This document shows, one piece after another, positions 36,553 to 47,078 of a stretch of DNA of 64,000 nucleotides. The stretch covers positions 52,128,101 to 52,192,100 of the forward strand of contig CM026397.1 in NCBI GenBank assembly GCA_014843695.1, written 5' to 3'. Every line of letters starts with the position of its first letter. The first letter of the stretch is position 1. The translations under genes were made by a program, and so were the position numbers. A model generated the notes under the pieces. That model made no database searches, was not told the DNA's origin, and saw only the letters and a list, made by a program, of their open reading frames with translations. The stretch is from Archivesica marissinica (Eukaryota > Mollusca > Bivalvia > Venerida > Vesicomyidae).

Positions 36553-38108
36553 GAAAAAATGAATATTGCTGATTTAATTAAACTAAGTTTGAACCTATCA
36601 TCAAACGTAAATCATCCTCAATTGTTCCTTTCAATACACAGTAATTATCTTAATCTGGGACCATTCAGGGGGGTTAATAATTCATATAACTGAACTGTAT
36701 GCGTCAAGGAATTTCCTAGTTTTGAAGTACATGAACTAGACAACAAGAATAATATAGAGACATATTGTTTTTGCCTTTGCCGTCCGTCCGCACCCATAAA
36801 ATGGTACTTGCGTGGCTGAGGGAACATTAGGTTTACTGTGGTCTAAAGTTATGTGGCTATAAAAACTTTTATGTTACTACGAATTCGTGTATGTGGCTAT
36901 AGAGAACAAAAGAATAGCCAATTAAATATGCAATTTTTGTACTTCCTTCCATACAGACAGGTTTCCGCACCTATAAAATGGTACTTAAAGTGACATTACA
37001 TCGCAAAAATCAAATAAAATGCATATTTTTCACATATAAATGCATTGCTACTACAAATTCTACACTAACATTGAATCGATAAACAGTGTTTTGTGGACGT
37101 CAAACTTTCAAAATTGAAAGTAGGATTTCATATAATTGTCATCCCATGCTAGCCTGGGAACAGGCATCAATATATTTTGCCTGATCAGTCAAATAAATAT
37201 ATTTTAACACCGAGGCTATTAATTGGGCCGTATTGAGTTTCTGATCATATCAACGCCTGGGGAAACTGGACGTATTTATTGTCTGTGTAATTATTGACTA
37301 GCATTAATCCTATTAATAGGCCTATTAGCACCTGACTTAATTAATGACGTACTTGAGCGAGGCACTGCAATGTTGATAAATCTTTATAATTTGCCGCCAT
37401 TGTTTACGGGTCAACCGAACGATAAATAGTTTTAAAAAGTACAATGTGCATCTGATTTGACATATTTACTCAATATTTAAGTCGTCCTTAGCTCAATTAC
37501 ACCGAATCGACCCACTACCATCTAAGCGTAATATTTAAAATCCCCCATCTCGTCGATATAACACAGAAACGGGACATTATATGTTTGCAATGTAAATGAG
37601 TCTACAGGAGCATTCGTGTATATTCGGAAATGATCGTGTATAATCGTGCCTGTTCGGCGATTTCTGATAGAATTCCGTTTCTATATTTAGCGATATTATC
37701 TTGTAGAGAAGAGCTGTCGTTCTTCAAATCTACACCCTCATTAAGTAGATGGCGCTACGATCGGAAATCCAGTTTTCCCAGGCTGTCATTTTTCCAGAAC
37801 TTAAAATGTGAAAAATCGACAGACTGGCACCCAGGCTAATCCCAGGCTCCTGAATTGATGTTTGTTTGTCATTAGAGTCAATACTAAGCCCGAGATAATG
37901 TCATTTAGAGATAATTTAACTAAGATTAGGCACAAATATCATATATAACGGTAAATGTGGACCATAAATAGTGTTATTCAGGATACAGGAGTTGTATTAT
38001 GCATGGCTGTCGACCCTATTTACATTATTTTGTTATGTCAACAAACAACGTTTTTTTTATTAGTTTTTGAGGCAAATATTTGGAAAACAATTATACCATA
38101 TAATAGGA
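36553..38108. other. Left arm of the hAT-type element, non-coding
   Basis: About 1.55 kb without a supported gene. 'gctagcctgggaacaggc' near 37149 and 'cccaggctaatcccaggctc' near 37830 hint at a further decayed inverted-repeat element. Frames are short and unconvincing. Confidence 0.4.
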
Positions 38109-38159
38109 AAATGTCCCCTCATCCAAGCTTTAGTGATGGATGAGGGTCATTATTGGAAT

Positions 38160-38291
38160 AAAGCCGAGGCTGAGCATGTAAGGTAGCATATCGTTCCGAC
38201 GCATGTAATCAATCGCGCTTTTTAAAAAAATTCAAAATCGAACACACCGGAAGACGGAAGTACCTGTTGAATACTCTTCAAAAGGAAGATC
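38160..38291. repeat. Left inverted terminal repeat of the DIRS-like element
   Basis: catgtaaggtagcatatcgt and the following bases to 'caaaaggaagatc' match the reverse complement of 42917-43033 with almost no differences. The outermost part differs ('aagccgaggctgag' against 'aagccttcggctttca'). Confidence 0.92.
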
Positions 38292-38398
38292 ATACATTTA
38301 AAGACGGTGTTTGTTGTTTCCATTATCTGGGTGGGTAACTACATGCACATGTAAAGATATATATATAACTTGTATAAAACAGTGGAGGGTCCATACAT

Positions 38399-38503
38399 GC
38401 TCAGCCTCCGGCTTTATTCCAATAATGACCCTCATCCATCACTAAAGCTTGGATGAGGGGACATTATTTTCCATAAAGCCTTCGGCTTTCACATGTAAGG
38501 TAG
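38399..38503. other. Internal complementary region (ICR) of the DIRS-like element
   Basis: The first part, ctcagcctccggctttattc through 'ggatgaggggacatt', is the reverse complement of the left terminal extension (38109-38172). The second part, 'attttccataaagccttcgg' through 'catgtaaggtagcat', is the reverse complement of the right terminus (43021-43062). The junction gacatt|attttcc predicts how the two ends meet in a circular intermediate. Confidence 0.9.
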
Positions 38504-38646
38504 CATCTTTAAAAAACAACAAACGCTGAAAATAACCCTTTCAGTTAACACTATATTTAACATTTCCTCCGATGTCTGAAGAACTATATCAATAACTGAT
38601 ACACGGTACAAGAATCATATTATATTCTAACATGAAAACAAAAAAC

Positions 38647-39570
38647 TTATTTGCTGAAAACTGAGTTAGCAAAGGATGTTGTACATGTATCATCATTCAA
38701 AACATGTCTACAATAACATTTCTTAAAATGTTTATCCGATGCCCAATCGGCAGTTTCTAAAATGGATTTAATTGAACAACCCTTAGTAAACGTCCTCGAC
38801 ACTGAAGCCATTCTGTAGGAATGTGCCTTAAATTGCTCAACATCTATACCAGCTAATGTCAAAATGTTCTTCAACCATCTAGCGATAGTACTACTAGTAA
38901 CACTGTTGTAAGTGACATAAGAAATAAGGCACTGAGAAGATTTCCTAATCGTCTTGGTCACTTCCAGATAATACAGCAAAGAATACATAGCACATAACTT
39001 TTCATCTTTATAATGTTCAATCCGTAAAACATAAGCGTGACCCGCTCTGGATGTCTTCAACAAAGTAGGAAACATAAAAACAACAGCATGTTGTTCCTTC
39101 AACATACATTCAATATTCATTGAAGTAATAGTCTGTGCCCGCGGCACTGATGCCAAAGCGATAAGTGCAGTTACCTTAAAAGTCAACAGTTTGAGACCAA
39201 GACCACTAAGTGGATATAAAGAGCTTAAGTATTTTAAGACTATAGTCACATCCCAAGTGAATTTATACCTTGGCACAGGGGGTTTATAATGGAACACTCC
39301 TTTAAGGAATCTCTTAATTAGGAAACAATCACCACACCAGGTGTTACCAAAAAATGGTAAAGTTAATAAGAGCATCGACTTATGCGTATTAATCACTGAA
39401 TAAGATTTGTTTTTTCACCTTAAAAAGTCTAAATACCTAACTACCGTAATTTCAGAGGTAATAAAGGTATTAACTTTCCTTGACATACACCAAAGACACC
39501 ACTGCCGCCATGCCAAGTTATACTGTTTCCTAGTTCCAGCCCTCCATGATTCAAGGATGACATTGGCAGC
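38647..39570 (-). pseudogene. DIRS tyrosine recombinase (YR), interrupted by an in-frame TGA
   Basis: The 249-codon open part (39396 to 38647) holds the catalytic half. Box I arginine is R86 in 'ASVPRAQT', the H-x-x-R box is H192/R195 in AHSYRMAS, and the nucleophile is Y228 in FKKCYCRHV. All four residues expected of the family are present. The N-terminal SAM-like, DNA-binding part lies upstream in the same frame ('LESWRAGTRKQYNLAWRQWC', about 39490-39555) and is cut off by TGA at 39415-39417. It would catalyse integration of the circular DNA intermediate. The switch from the RNase H frame to this frame near 39570 may be the natural ORF overlap of DIRS elements or another mutation. Confidence 0.88.
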
Positions 39571-41479
39571 TTGTCCCGAAATCCCTTGGTCTTTGAGTGA
39601 ACACCAGATAGCTTTGCTCCTATCATCGTAATGGATCGTCTCAGTGGATGCTCCATGCCATTGTGTGGCATTAACATCAAGTCTCGATGTCTGGGTAACC
39701 TAACAGGAATTTCAACAAGATTAGCAAGTATCATTGGGAACCAGGTTTGTGTTTTCCAAAAGGGAAAAATAATAATAGCTTCCTTAACTTTATCCTCAAC
39801 GATCTTATTAATAACTCTACCAATGATATTAAAAGGTGGAAACATATAAGGGCACATGCCCTGCCACGACATAGAAAAAGCATCACTGCCTATTGCACCA
39901 AGTTCTGGGAACCACGAAACAAATTGACTAACTTGATTGTTCAACCGAGAGGCAAAAAGATCAATCTGAGGCATGAAGAACTGTAAACAGATCCTATCAA
40001 AAATCTCCTTTTTAAGCTTCCATTCTGTGGAATAGGAAAAATTTCTGGAATAATAATTTGCAGTATTAAGTCTACCAGGTACACATGCAGCGGTGATAAA
40101 AATGTTTCTGGCCAAACACCATTCCCAAATATCTGAAGCAAGATTATCCAAAATTTCTGAAGCCATCCACCCATATCATTTATATAGGAAATATCTGTAA
40201 CATTATCAGATTGTACTTCAATATGTACGTCATGATAATCTACATACAGTGATTGTAAAGCATACAAAATCGCTAAAAGCTCTAAAACATTAATTGAATG
40301 TTTTGCTTCATTGAGAGTCCACCTGTCATTAGCGCACCTATCAGACTGGAGTTCTATTGTACCCCAGCCACCTAGACTAGCATCAGTTCTACAAACTCTA
40401 GTGGGTGGTTTCTGTCGAATAACTTTGCCATTTTTCTGCCTTACATTATCAATCCACCATTGCACTTCCAATTTACTATCGAGCCTTAGTTGGGTCTTGT
40501 TATCAAAATTCATGCTCGATCCCAACCCTTCTAATTTATTCCTTTCCAGAGCCCTATAATGTAAAGGTGCCTCTAAAATTGCATGGAAAGAATTGATGAT
40601 TAAACCTATGAAGGAAGCAATCAGTCTAACTGATGAAAGGTCTTTAGCCAATAAATCATTGGCTTTTGAAACAATCTTGTTGACTTTCTCTTCTGTAAGA
40701 AAAACTTTAAAAGCAACAGAATCTATAACAAAATAAACTATTTGCTGCTTGGGAACTAAGGCAGATTTCTTTTTGTTAATCACAAATCCTAACTTTTGTA
40801 AAGTTTCGACTGTAGTTACAGTATTCATGTGACACACTGCTACATCTTGATCCATACCCAGTGAATCATCAATATAATAGGAACAACGTATTCCTTGTTG
40901 CCGCAACCATGCATAAACTGGTTTGAGAAGTTTGGTAAATAAAAACGGTGCTACTGATAAACCAAACGGGAGGCAAACAAACTGATACAAAATGCCATCC
41001 CAGATAAATTTCAAAAATTTGTGGTCATTTTCATGAATTGGAACAGTAAAATATGCATCCTGCATGTCAATAGAGGTTAAATAGTCATCTTTCTGTAGCA
41101 AATCCAATACAAACTTGAAGGTTTCTTGTTTGAAATGATTGTAACTTACAAAGTAATTCAGACTTCTCAAATTAATAATAGGTCTCATTTCTCCATTACT
41201 TTTAGGAACTAAGACCAAGTTCGATATAAATTCACCTTCCTCAGAGACAGACTCGATAATAGCTTCCTTTTTAATCAAAGACTTAACCTCAGTATCAACC
41301 AAAGACCATTCATCATCAGCAAATGGAATCTCATTAGGTATAGTGTTTTGATATGGCACCTCATCAAACTGAATTCTGTAACCAGCAACAACACCTAAAA
41401 TCCATTCATTGTTAGTGATATTTTCCCACTGGTCTAAATGGTGTCTCAATTGACCTACTGAACTTACCGCTTCTCCTAG
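39571..41479 (-). pseudogene. DIRS reverse transcriptase/RNase H, frameshifted
   Basis: RT-RNase H open for 502 codons from 41449. RT motif A is SIDMQDAYF (D128), the RT catalytic box is YIDD (191-195, first D194), and the 'LPFGLSVAPFLF' region is at about 160-171. RNase H acidic residues are D356 (RTDAS), E390 (LELLAIL) and D415 (QSDN). At about 40165, just after 'INDMGG', the frame shifts by one base; homology continues in another frame (40166-39441) with 'CVPGRLNTAN' (end of RNase H) and the DIRS-typical 'PQIDLFASRLNNQ', 'YMFPPFN' and 'PFWKTQTWF'. The shift breaks the protein. The RT frame has no ATG: it opens after a TGA near 41480 and overlaps the end of ORF1 by a few bases, so a recoding event or lost start is implied. 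Confidence 0.9.
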
Positions 41480-42744
41480 TTTCCCTCATTAGGAGCAGTT
41501 GCAGTGGCACTCCTTCTTGCCGCCCTAGATCTGAAGGTCCCTCTGTATTGACCTCTTGAATATGGCTGAAGCCTATTATTCTGATAAGATTGGTAATTTG
41601 GGTTATATCCTTGGTAACCACCTCTCTTAAAATTAGACCTGTTATATCCTCTTCCCCTAAAAGGTAATGGTTTGTAACTAGACTCATACTGGTCCTTTCC
41701 CAAAAAGCTCATGGATTCACATGACTTAATCTCTTTAGCTACATCATCTCCAAAAAGTTTAGTAGTAATCGGTGTAGAAAAATGACAAATACTGGAGTAT
41801 TTTTTCTTCAAATTTGGCCTAATGGTATACCGTCTTCGCAAAGATAGATGATATTGCACCTGTCCCATTAAAGTTAAGGCGTCGGACAACAGCGATTTGG
41901 CTTCATCCTTAGCCATAATCTGTGGTTTCAAAATTTCGGCCAACTTCATTACCGGCACCATGCCAGCCGCTAACACTGTTTGAATGTCTGAGATAACTCT
42001 ATCATTACTATGAGCCCTTTTATCCAGCACCTTCCATATCTCCTGATTTACCATAGGAGGACAAGAGTTTACATTCTCTGGAACTCTATATTTAGCTACA
42101 ATATCCTCCGTGTCACACTGCGATGTACAAGCAGTATTAATCAAATTTGCTAACGAATTAGCCACTGGTTTACTTCTCTCCATTTTCTTGGGTTTTGGTA
42201 GACCCCAATAATCTCCCTCGTTTTCCTCATCAGAAACACCAAATAATTCATTTTCCAACTCCTTTGCCAAGTCTACCGTCTTAGCCAAAGGTCTCTCATC
42301 ATCAGATATATCATCTCTATCTATTTCTATGAATACATTTGGTTTGTTTGTACTATGGGCCAATCTCTCATCATCTGTTTCTATAAGATCATGCGAGTAT
42401 TGGGTCATGCCCAATTTTTGTTTTAACAATTTTATATCTTGTTCAGATAAGTTATTCAGGTCTATTTGTGACCTTGATGTGCCCTTAGGCTTATTAAGCT
42501 TGCCTGAGGAGCCTCCTTTTTGTGACGTTTTATAGTCTTTCTTGGTAGCTACAGACTTTAGTGTCTTTCCTCTCTTGGAGCCTCTAAAAGAGCTTCCTCC
42601 TTTTTTATTATTATTATTTCTGCGCGGGGACAATGCCTCCGACGTAACTTCAACAGAAGCTCCAACCGGCGGGGTTTCGACCAATTCTTCAAACCCAGAA
42701 AATTCGGACTCGCCATCCGAAACAGCAGACAGGACGTCGTCCAT
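41476..42744 (-). CDS. DIRS ORF1, gag-like protein
   Basis: 422 codons, ATG at 42744, intact. Acidic N-terminus (1-30), a Lys/Asn/Gly-rich basic tract (about 40-95), an acidic middle (about 120-190), and a conserved core around 'CPPMVNQEIWKVLDKRAHS' (about 230-248) with 'ISDIQTVLAAGMVPVMKL' (about 252-269). The C-terminus (about 345-415) is a Gly/Arg/Tyr-rich low-complexity tail (RGRGYNRSNFKRGGYQGY) likely to bind nucleic acid. The core motif is the signature I know for ORF1 of DIRS elements in aquatic invertebrates; no CCHC knuckle is present, as usual for the group. Expected role: capsid-like packaging of the element RNA in the cytoplasm. Confidence 0.85.
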   Translation of the reverse strand: MDDVLSAVSDGESEFSGFEELVETPPVGASVEVTSEALSPRRNNNNKKGGSSFRGSKRGKTLKSVATKKDYKTSQKGGSSGKLNKPKGTSRSQIDLNNLSEQDIKLLKQKLGMTQYSHDLIETDDERLAHSTNKPNVFIEIDRDDISDDERPLAKTVDLAKELENELFGVSDEENEGDYWGLPKPKKMERSKPVANSLANLINTACTSQCDTEDIVAKYRVPENVNSCPPMVNQEIWKVLDKRAHSNDRVISDIQTVLAAGMVPVMKLAEILKPQIMAKDEAKSLLSDALTLMGQVQYHLSLRRRYTIRPNLKKKYSSICHFSTPITTKLFGDDVAKEIKSCESMSFLGKDQYESSYKPLPFRGRGYNRSNFKRGGYQGYNPNYQSYQNNRLQPYSRGQYRGTFRSRAARRSATATAPNEGN

Positions 42745-42916
42745 GTCAGAGCTCGTAATACTAAGCTGTTCTAATTAAATATAACCGAGAACAGTAACAA
42801 ACAAATAGCCTGGACTACGTCCTAAGCTGAGCTCAACCATCCAATAACTTACGTGTGAAAAAAGAAAAATAGCTCGAAGAAACGCGTGTTACTTCTATCA
42901 CGCCAGAACGAAATAC

Positions 42917-43060
42917 GATCTTCCTTTTGAAGAGTATTCAACAGGTACTTCCGTCTTCCGGTGTGTTCGATTTTGAATTTTTTTAAAAAGCGCGATTGAT
43001 TACATGCGTCGGAACGATATGCTACCTTACATGTGAAAGCCGAAGGCTTTATGGAAAATA
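42917..43060. repeat. Right inverted terminal repeat of the DIRS-like element
   Basis: gatcttccttttgaagagta through 'ggtagcatatcg' in reverse, then 'cgaaggctttatggaaaata' at the outer end. Pairs with 38160-38291; the outermost part is copied in the ICR instead. Confidence 0.92.
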
Positions 43061-43062
43061 AT

Positions 43063-43571
43063 ATACATTCTGTAGACATTTGCGTTTTCACTGATGTAGT
43101 GTTGCTTTAAGTGTCCAGGAGAACAATGTCCGTCTGTCAGCTTTAGGTTATCCGCGCTTCATCTCTATAACACCCTTGTTGGATGTTCACCAACCTTGGC
43201 AGGAAGCATCGGTACGATGTCTAGGTTGTGCACCTAGTTCCGATTGGACGATTGTTTGCAGATATACATCGCCATTTGAACATTTTTATAAGAAAGCTTG
43301 TCCACACTTCTCTACATCTCCAAAACTCATTGTTGGATTGACAGGAAGCATCAGTATGATGTCTAGTGGTGAATATTATAACCCCGTTCCAGTTGGATCT
43401 TTTTTGACGGATTTACGGCCATTTGAGCATTTTTATATCACACAATTTATCTGTGCTTCATCTCCAAAACCCACAAGCATCAGTATTCTAGTATTTTAGT
43501 TGTACATATTTTAATTGGATGAAATCGGAATATCGGAAATGTGCGACGAGAGTACTCTAGTTGCCATCCCT
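43063..43571. other. Right arm of the hAT-type element, non-coding
   Basis: About 500 bases. The phrases 'catctctataacacccttgt', 'ggcaggaagcatcggtacga' and 'catttgaacatttttata' occur twice in diverged form (about 43150-43290 and 43310-43460), so an old internal duplication is present. No gene was found. Confidence 0.45.
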
Positions 43572-43619
43572 AGTTTATGCACATATACCGTATCTCGATT
43601 GTGAAGCATGTTCTTACAT

Positions 43620-44250
43620 ACAATATTAGATTGATTATTCATTCTCAAAGACCTCATTCTTGCTGGAATATGTACCCATGGATGAATAGATGGGATGTAA
43701 TGTTGATTGATTATTCATTCTCAAAGACCTCATTATTCATTCTCAAAGACCTCATTATTCATTCTCAAAGACCTCATTCTTGGTGGAATCTGTATCCATG
43801 GATGAATAGATAGGATGTAATGTTGATTGATTATTCATTCTCAAAGACCTCATTATTCATTCTCAAAGACCTCATTATTCATTCTCAAAGACCTCATTCT
43901 TGGTGGAATCTGTATCCATGGATGAATAGATGGGATGTAATGTTGATTGATTATTCATTCTCAAAGACCTCATTATTCATTCTCAAAGACCTCATTCTTG
44001 GTGGAATCTGTACCCATGGATGAATAGATAGGATGTAATGTTGATTGATTATTCATTCTCAAAGACCTCATTATTCATTCTCAAAGACCTCATTATTGGT
44101 GGAATCTGTACCCATGGATGAATAGATGTGAGGGATGTAATGTTGATTGATTATTCATTCTCAAAGACCTCATTATTCATTCTCAAAGACCTCATTCTTG
44201 CTGGAATCTGTACCCATGGATGAATAGATAGGATGTAATGTTGATTCAAG
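43620..44250. repeat. Nested minisatellite derived from SINE family 'L'
   Basis: The unit contains attctcaaagacctcattct, 'tggaatctgtacccatggat' and 'gatgtaatgttgattgatta', i.e. the family L body (cactctcgagacctcattcctgatggaat...) in altered form. Start-to-start distances are about 76, 120, 120, 98 and 102 bp: a 76-bp core plus zero, two, two, one and one copies of a 22-bp sub-repeat (attattcattctcaaagacc). At the right edge the unexpanded SINE continues ('caagtgtcttgcctaaggac' at about 44247). Confidence 0.88.
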
Positions 44251-44594
44251 TGTCTTGCCTAAGGACACCATAACCATAGACTGTACTGTGTCTTTCCTAT
44301 ACATAATGACTTATTCCGTGATGTTTTGCATTAATTATGCATGATTACATCAGCTATATGGCTACAAGACAAAATTATAATCTACCTTTTTGTAAATGAT
44401 ATGTTGCAGAGATGTTGTTGATAGAGACTGTTTTGTACAGCCCAAGTTTTGTACAGTTGTGTACATTTCGCAGTCTGCCTTTGACCAACTTCTCCGACAT
44501 TTGCACCAGACTTTCTCCGAGACCAACCTTCTATATATCCACAAAGGTCCATCAAAATCCATCATTTTAGTTACTCTGTTTAATGATCTCAGCA
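44251..44594. other. Spacer with the remnant of a SINE 'L' tail
   Basis: The first about 35 bases continue the SINE body (tgccttgcctaagggcac-like). The rest has no supported gene; a 68-77 codon frame on each strand lacks motifs. Confidence 0.4.
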
Positions 44595-45425
44595 TACCGT
44601 AATCGGTTATGTATAAGACGCAGGTTTTTGCCCATCCAAAATCGTGTCTAACAGTCTATTTCATCTTGTGCTCTAATTGAGAACTAAATTTCATTTTTTC
44701 TCTAAGGCCCGTACTTAGTCCGTACTTGTTCCGGATATTGTTTAGTCGAGATATCTACATCAGTGTGGAAAATCATTCAAAGTTAGTTAAAAATGTTATT
44801 TAATTTACGATAAAGAAATAGAAGATTTATATAAAAAATAGATAATTTCAAAATAAAAATCATGAAAAACAGTTGTTTATTGAAAGACAAATAATAATAG
44901 TACACAATAAATAATTTTAGCAAGCTTTGCAAACAACTGCTATTTTTTTTTTTACGTTATTAATCGTCGCTACCGGTTACCCATATGAGCGACACCTGAC
45001 CTGAAGAGATTAGTCATTTTAGATTTTCAGAGGATATTGCAATGATACAGACACTTTAGAGCATCATTAAAACACAACAAGCTAAAATTACAAATCACTT
45101 GCCCCTCTCTTGTTCGCATCCCACCGGGTAATGTCTACCGGTATGTGTGTGTTTTACGTTTATTTATCGTCGATACCGGTTGCCCATATGAGCAACGCCT
45201 CCTGAAGAGATTAGATTTTGGAGGATAGTGCAATGATACAGAAAGAGACCCATTCCAGAACCTCCTGGTTCTTTTACGTGCACGGTGTAAAGCACCGACA
45301 CAAGACTTCAGTTTAAAGTCCCAACTGAAAGACTTTTAATAACTGCTGTTTTGTGTATGTTCTGCTATTTTTGAGAACCTTGATAATGTGTTGAGAATGA
45401 CAAGTTTGAGTAGCTGTTGACTCTA
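44595..45425. repeat. Dispersed repeat R1, copy 1, split by a SINE insertion
   Basis: 'accgtaatcggttatgtata' with 'agacgcagg', 'gaaaatcattcaaagttag' and 'aatgttatttaatttac', then (after the SINE at 44943-45345) 'aactgctgttttgtgtatgt' and 'tgagaatgacaagtttga'. The same blocks appear uninterrupted at 48405-48866, so the SINE entered this copy later; aactgct flanks it on both sides. Confidence 0.75.
44943..45345 (-). mobile_element. Composite SINE family 'T' insertion
   Basis: Two family T 3' tails in the same orientation (starting near 44950 and 45147), with the 'cacttgcccctctcttgttc' segment (also at 6340) between them. The right part lacks the tRNA head, ending after 'gtcccaactgaaagact'. The short duplication aactgct at the borders suggests that it moved as one unit. 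Confidence 0.7.
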
Positions 45426-45426
45426 A

Positions 45427-46070
45427 GGGCTGTCACGATATACCAGTATATTACAATACTGATCAGAAATATATTGTACCGCGATACAAAGACACATACC
45501 AGTATTTGCCCGATAGTTTCGTAGTCAAGTCATAATAGTTTAATAGTTGATTAAATGTTCACAAAACTGACCTTGTTGAACACACATTAATATAATAGTT
45601 GATTAAATGTTCACAAAACTGACCTTGTTGAACACACATTAATAGTTGATTAAATGTTCACAAAACTGACCTTGTTGGACACACATTAATATAATAGTTG
45701 ATTAAATGTTCACAAAACTGACCTTGTTGGACACACATTAATATAATAGTTGATTAAATGTTCACAAAACTGACCTTGTTGAACACACATTAATAGTTGA
45801 TTAAATGTTCACAAAACTGACCTTGTTGGACACACATTAATATAATAGTTGATAAATGTTCACAAAACTGACCTTGTTGGACACACATTAATATAATAGT
45901 TGATTGAATGTTCCAAAACTGACCTTGTTGAACACACATTAATATAATAGTTGATTAAATGTTCACAAAAATGACATTGTTGGGCACACCATTACAACAT
46001 TCACAAATGAAGCGCAATATATTGTATACATATTGCAATGCATGTTTGGTGAATTGCAATATATCGTGAT
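45427..46070. mobile_element. Possible DNA transposon remnant filled by a minisatellite
   Basis: The left edge reads agggctgtcacgatatacca and the right edge, inverted, tcacgatatattgcaattca. Both resemble the 'GGGCTGTCACGATA' termini of some hAT-like elements. The right end stops at 'atatcgtgat', where the next array begins. The interior is mostly the 52/47-bp array. Tentative. Confidence 0.35.
45544..45990. repeat. 52/47-bp minisatellite
   Basis: About nine copies of a unit with ttgattaaatgttcacaaaa and 'ctgaccttgttgaacacaca'. Units differ by presence or absence of five bases (tataa). Confidence 0.93.
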
Positions 46071-47044
46071 ATGCTTCAGGCTGGTATGCTTCAGGTTGGT
46101 ATGCTTCAGGCTGGTATGCTTACCTTCAGGCTGGTATGCTTCAGGCTGGTATGCTTCAGGCTGGTATGGATACCTTCAGGCTGGTATGCTTACCTTCAGG
46201 CTGTATGCTTCAGGCTGGTATGCTTACCTTCAGGCTGGTATGCTTCAGGTGGTATGCATACCTTCAGGCTGGTATGCTTCAGGCTGGTATGCATACCTTC
46301 AGGCTGGTATGCTTCAGCTGGTATGTTCAGGCTGGTATGCTTCAGCTGGTATGCTTCAGGCTGGTATGCTTACCTTCAGGCTGGTATGCTTACCTCAGGC
46401 TGGTATGCTTACCTTCAGGCTGGTATGCTTCAGGCTGGTATGCTTCAGGCTGGTATGCTTCAGGCTGGTATGCTTCAGGCTGGTATGCTTCAGGCTGGTA
46501 TGCTTCAGGGTGGTATGCTTCAGGCTGGTATGCTTCAGGCTGGTATGCTTCAGGCTGGTATACATACCTTCAGGCTGGTATGCTTCAGGCTGGTATACAT
46601 ACCTTCAGGCTGGTATGCTTCAGGCTGGTATGCTTCAGGCTGGTATACATACCTTCAGGCTGGTATGCTTCAGGCTGGTATACATACCTTCAGGCTGTAT
46701 GCTTCGGGCTGGTATGCTTCAGGCTGGTATACATACCTTCAGGCTGGTATGCTTCAGGGTGGATGCTTCAGGCTGGTATGCTTCAGGCTGGTATGCTTCA
46801 GCTGTATACTACCTTCAGGCTGGTATGCTTCAGGCTGGTATACATACCTTCAGGCTGGTATGCTTCAGGCTGGTATGCTTCAGGCTGGTATACATACCTT
46901 CAGGCTGGTATGCTTCAGGCTGGTATGCTTCAGACTGGTATGCTTACCTTCAGGCTGGTATACATACCTTCAGGCTGGTATGCTTCAGGCTGGTATACAT
47001 ACCTTCAGGCTGGTATACATACCTTCAGGCTGGTATGCTTCAGG
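46068..47044. repeat. 15/20-bp mixed minisatellite
   Basis: About 55 units of ggtatgcttcaggct (15 bp) mixed with 20-bp versions (ggtatgcttaccttcaggct and ggtatacataccttcaggct). The three forms are shuffled without fixed order. Stop-free in all three forward frames, producing spurious ORFs of 309-349 codons. Confidence 0.95.
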
Positions 47045-47078
47045 AGTATAGTTTTGACAGGATGAAATTAAGACACTT

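Larger units (their letters stand above)
38109..43062 (-). mobile_element. DIRS-like tyrosine-recombinase retrotransposon
   Basis: About 4.95 kb on the minus strand with the full architecture of the DIRS order: inverted terminal repeats (38160-38291 and 42917-43060), an internal complementary region (38399-38503), and a gag-like ORF, then RT/RNase H, then tyrosine recombinase. The left end carries an extension (38109-38159, tgtcccctcatccaagcttt onward) that the right end lacks. The internal complementary region copies that extension and the right terminus side by side, which is exactly what circular-intermediate replication of DIRS elements requires. DIRS elements integrate by recombinase and make no target duplication; none is seen. 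Two coding defects make this copy non-autonomous. Confidence 0.92.
36113..43572. mobile_element. hAT-type DNA transposon carrying a nested DIRS element
   Basis: tagggatggcaac at 36113 has its exact reverse complement, gttgccatcccta, ending at 43572. The bases just outside are gtttatac (36105-36112) and gtttatgc (43573-43580): an 8-bp duplication with one mismatch. Eight-base duplications and TAGGGATG-like ends are characteristic of the hAT superfamily. Without the nested retrotransposon (38109-43062) the element would be about 2.5 kb. I see no hAT transposase in the remaining arms, so it is non-autonomous or has lost its gene. The inverted termini were noticed by eye and are short, so the pairing is good but not certain. 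Confidence 0.65.

Noticed and set aside
37149..37850. Inverted 'agcctggga' motifs suggesting another transposon
   Set aside because: Matches are only about nine bases and no target duplication or second copy was seen.
43176..43499. 107-codon ORF between the DIRS and hAT ends
   Set aside because: Contains an internal diverged duplication at DNA level and no recognisable protein motif.
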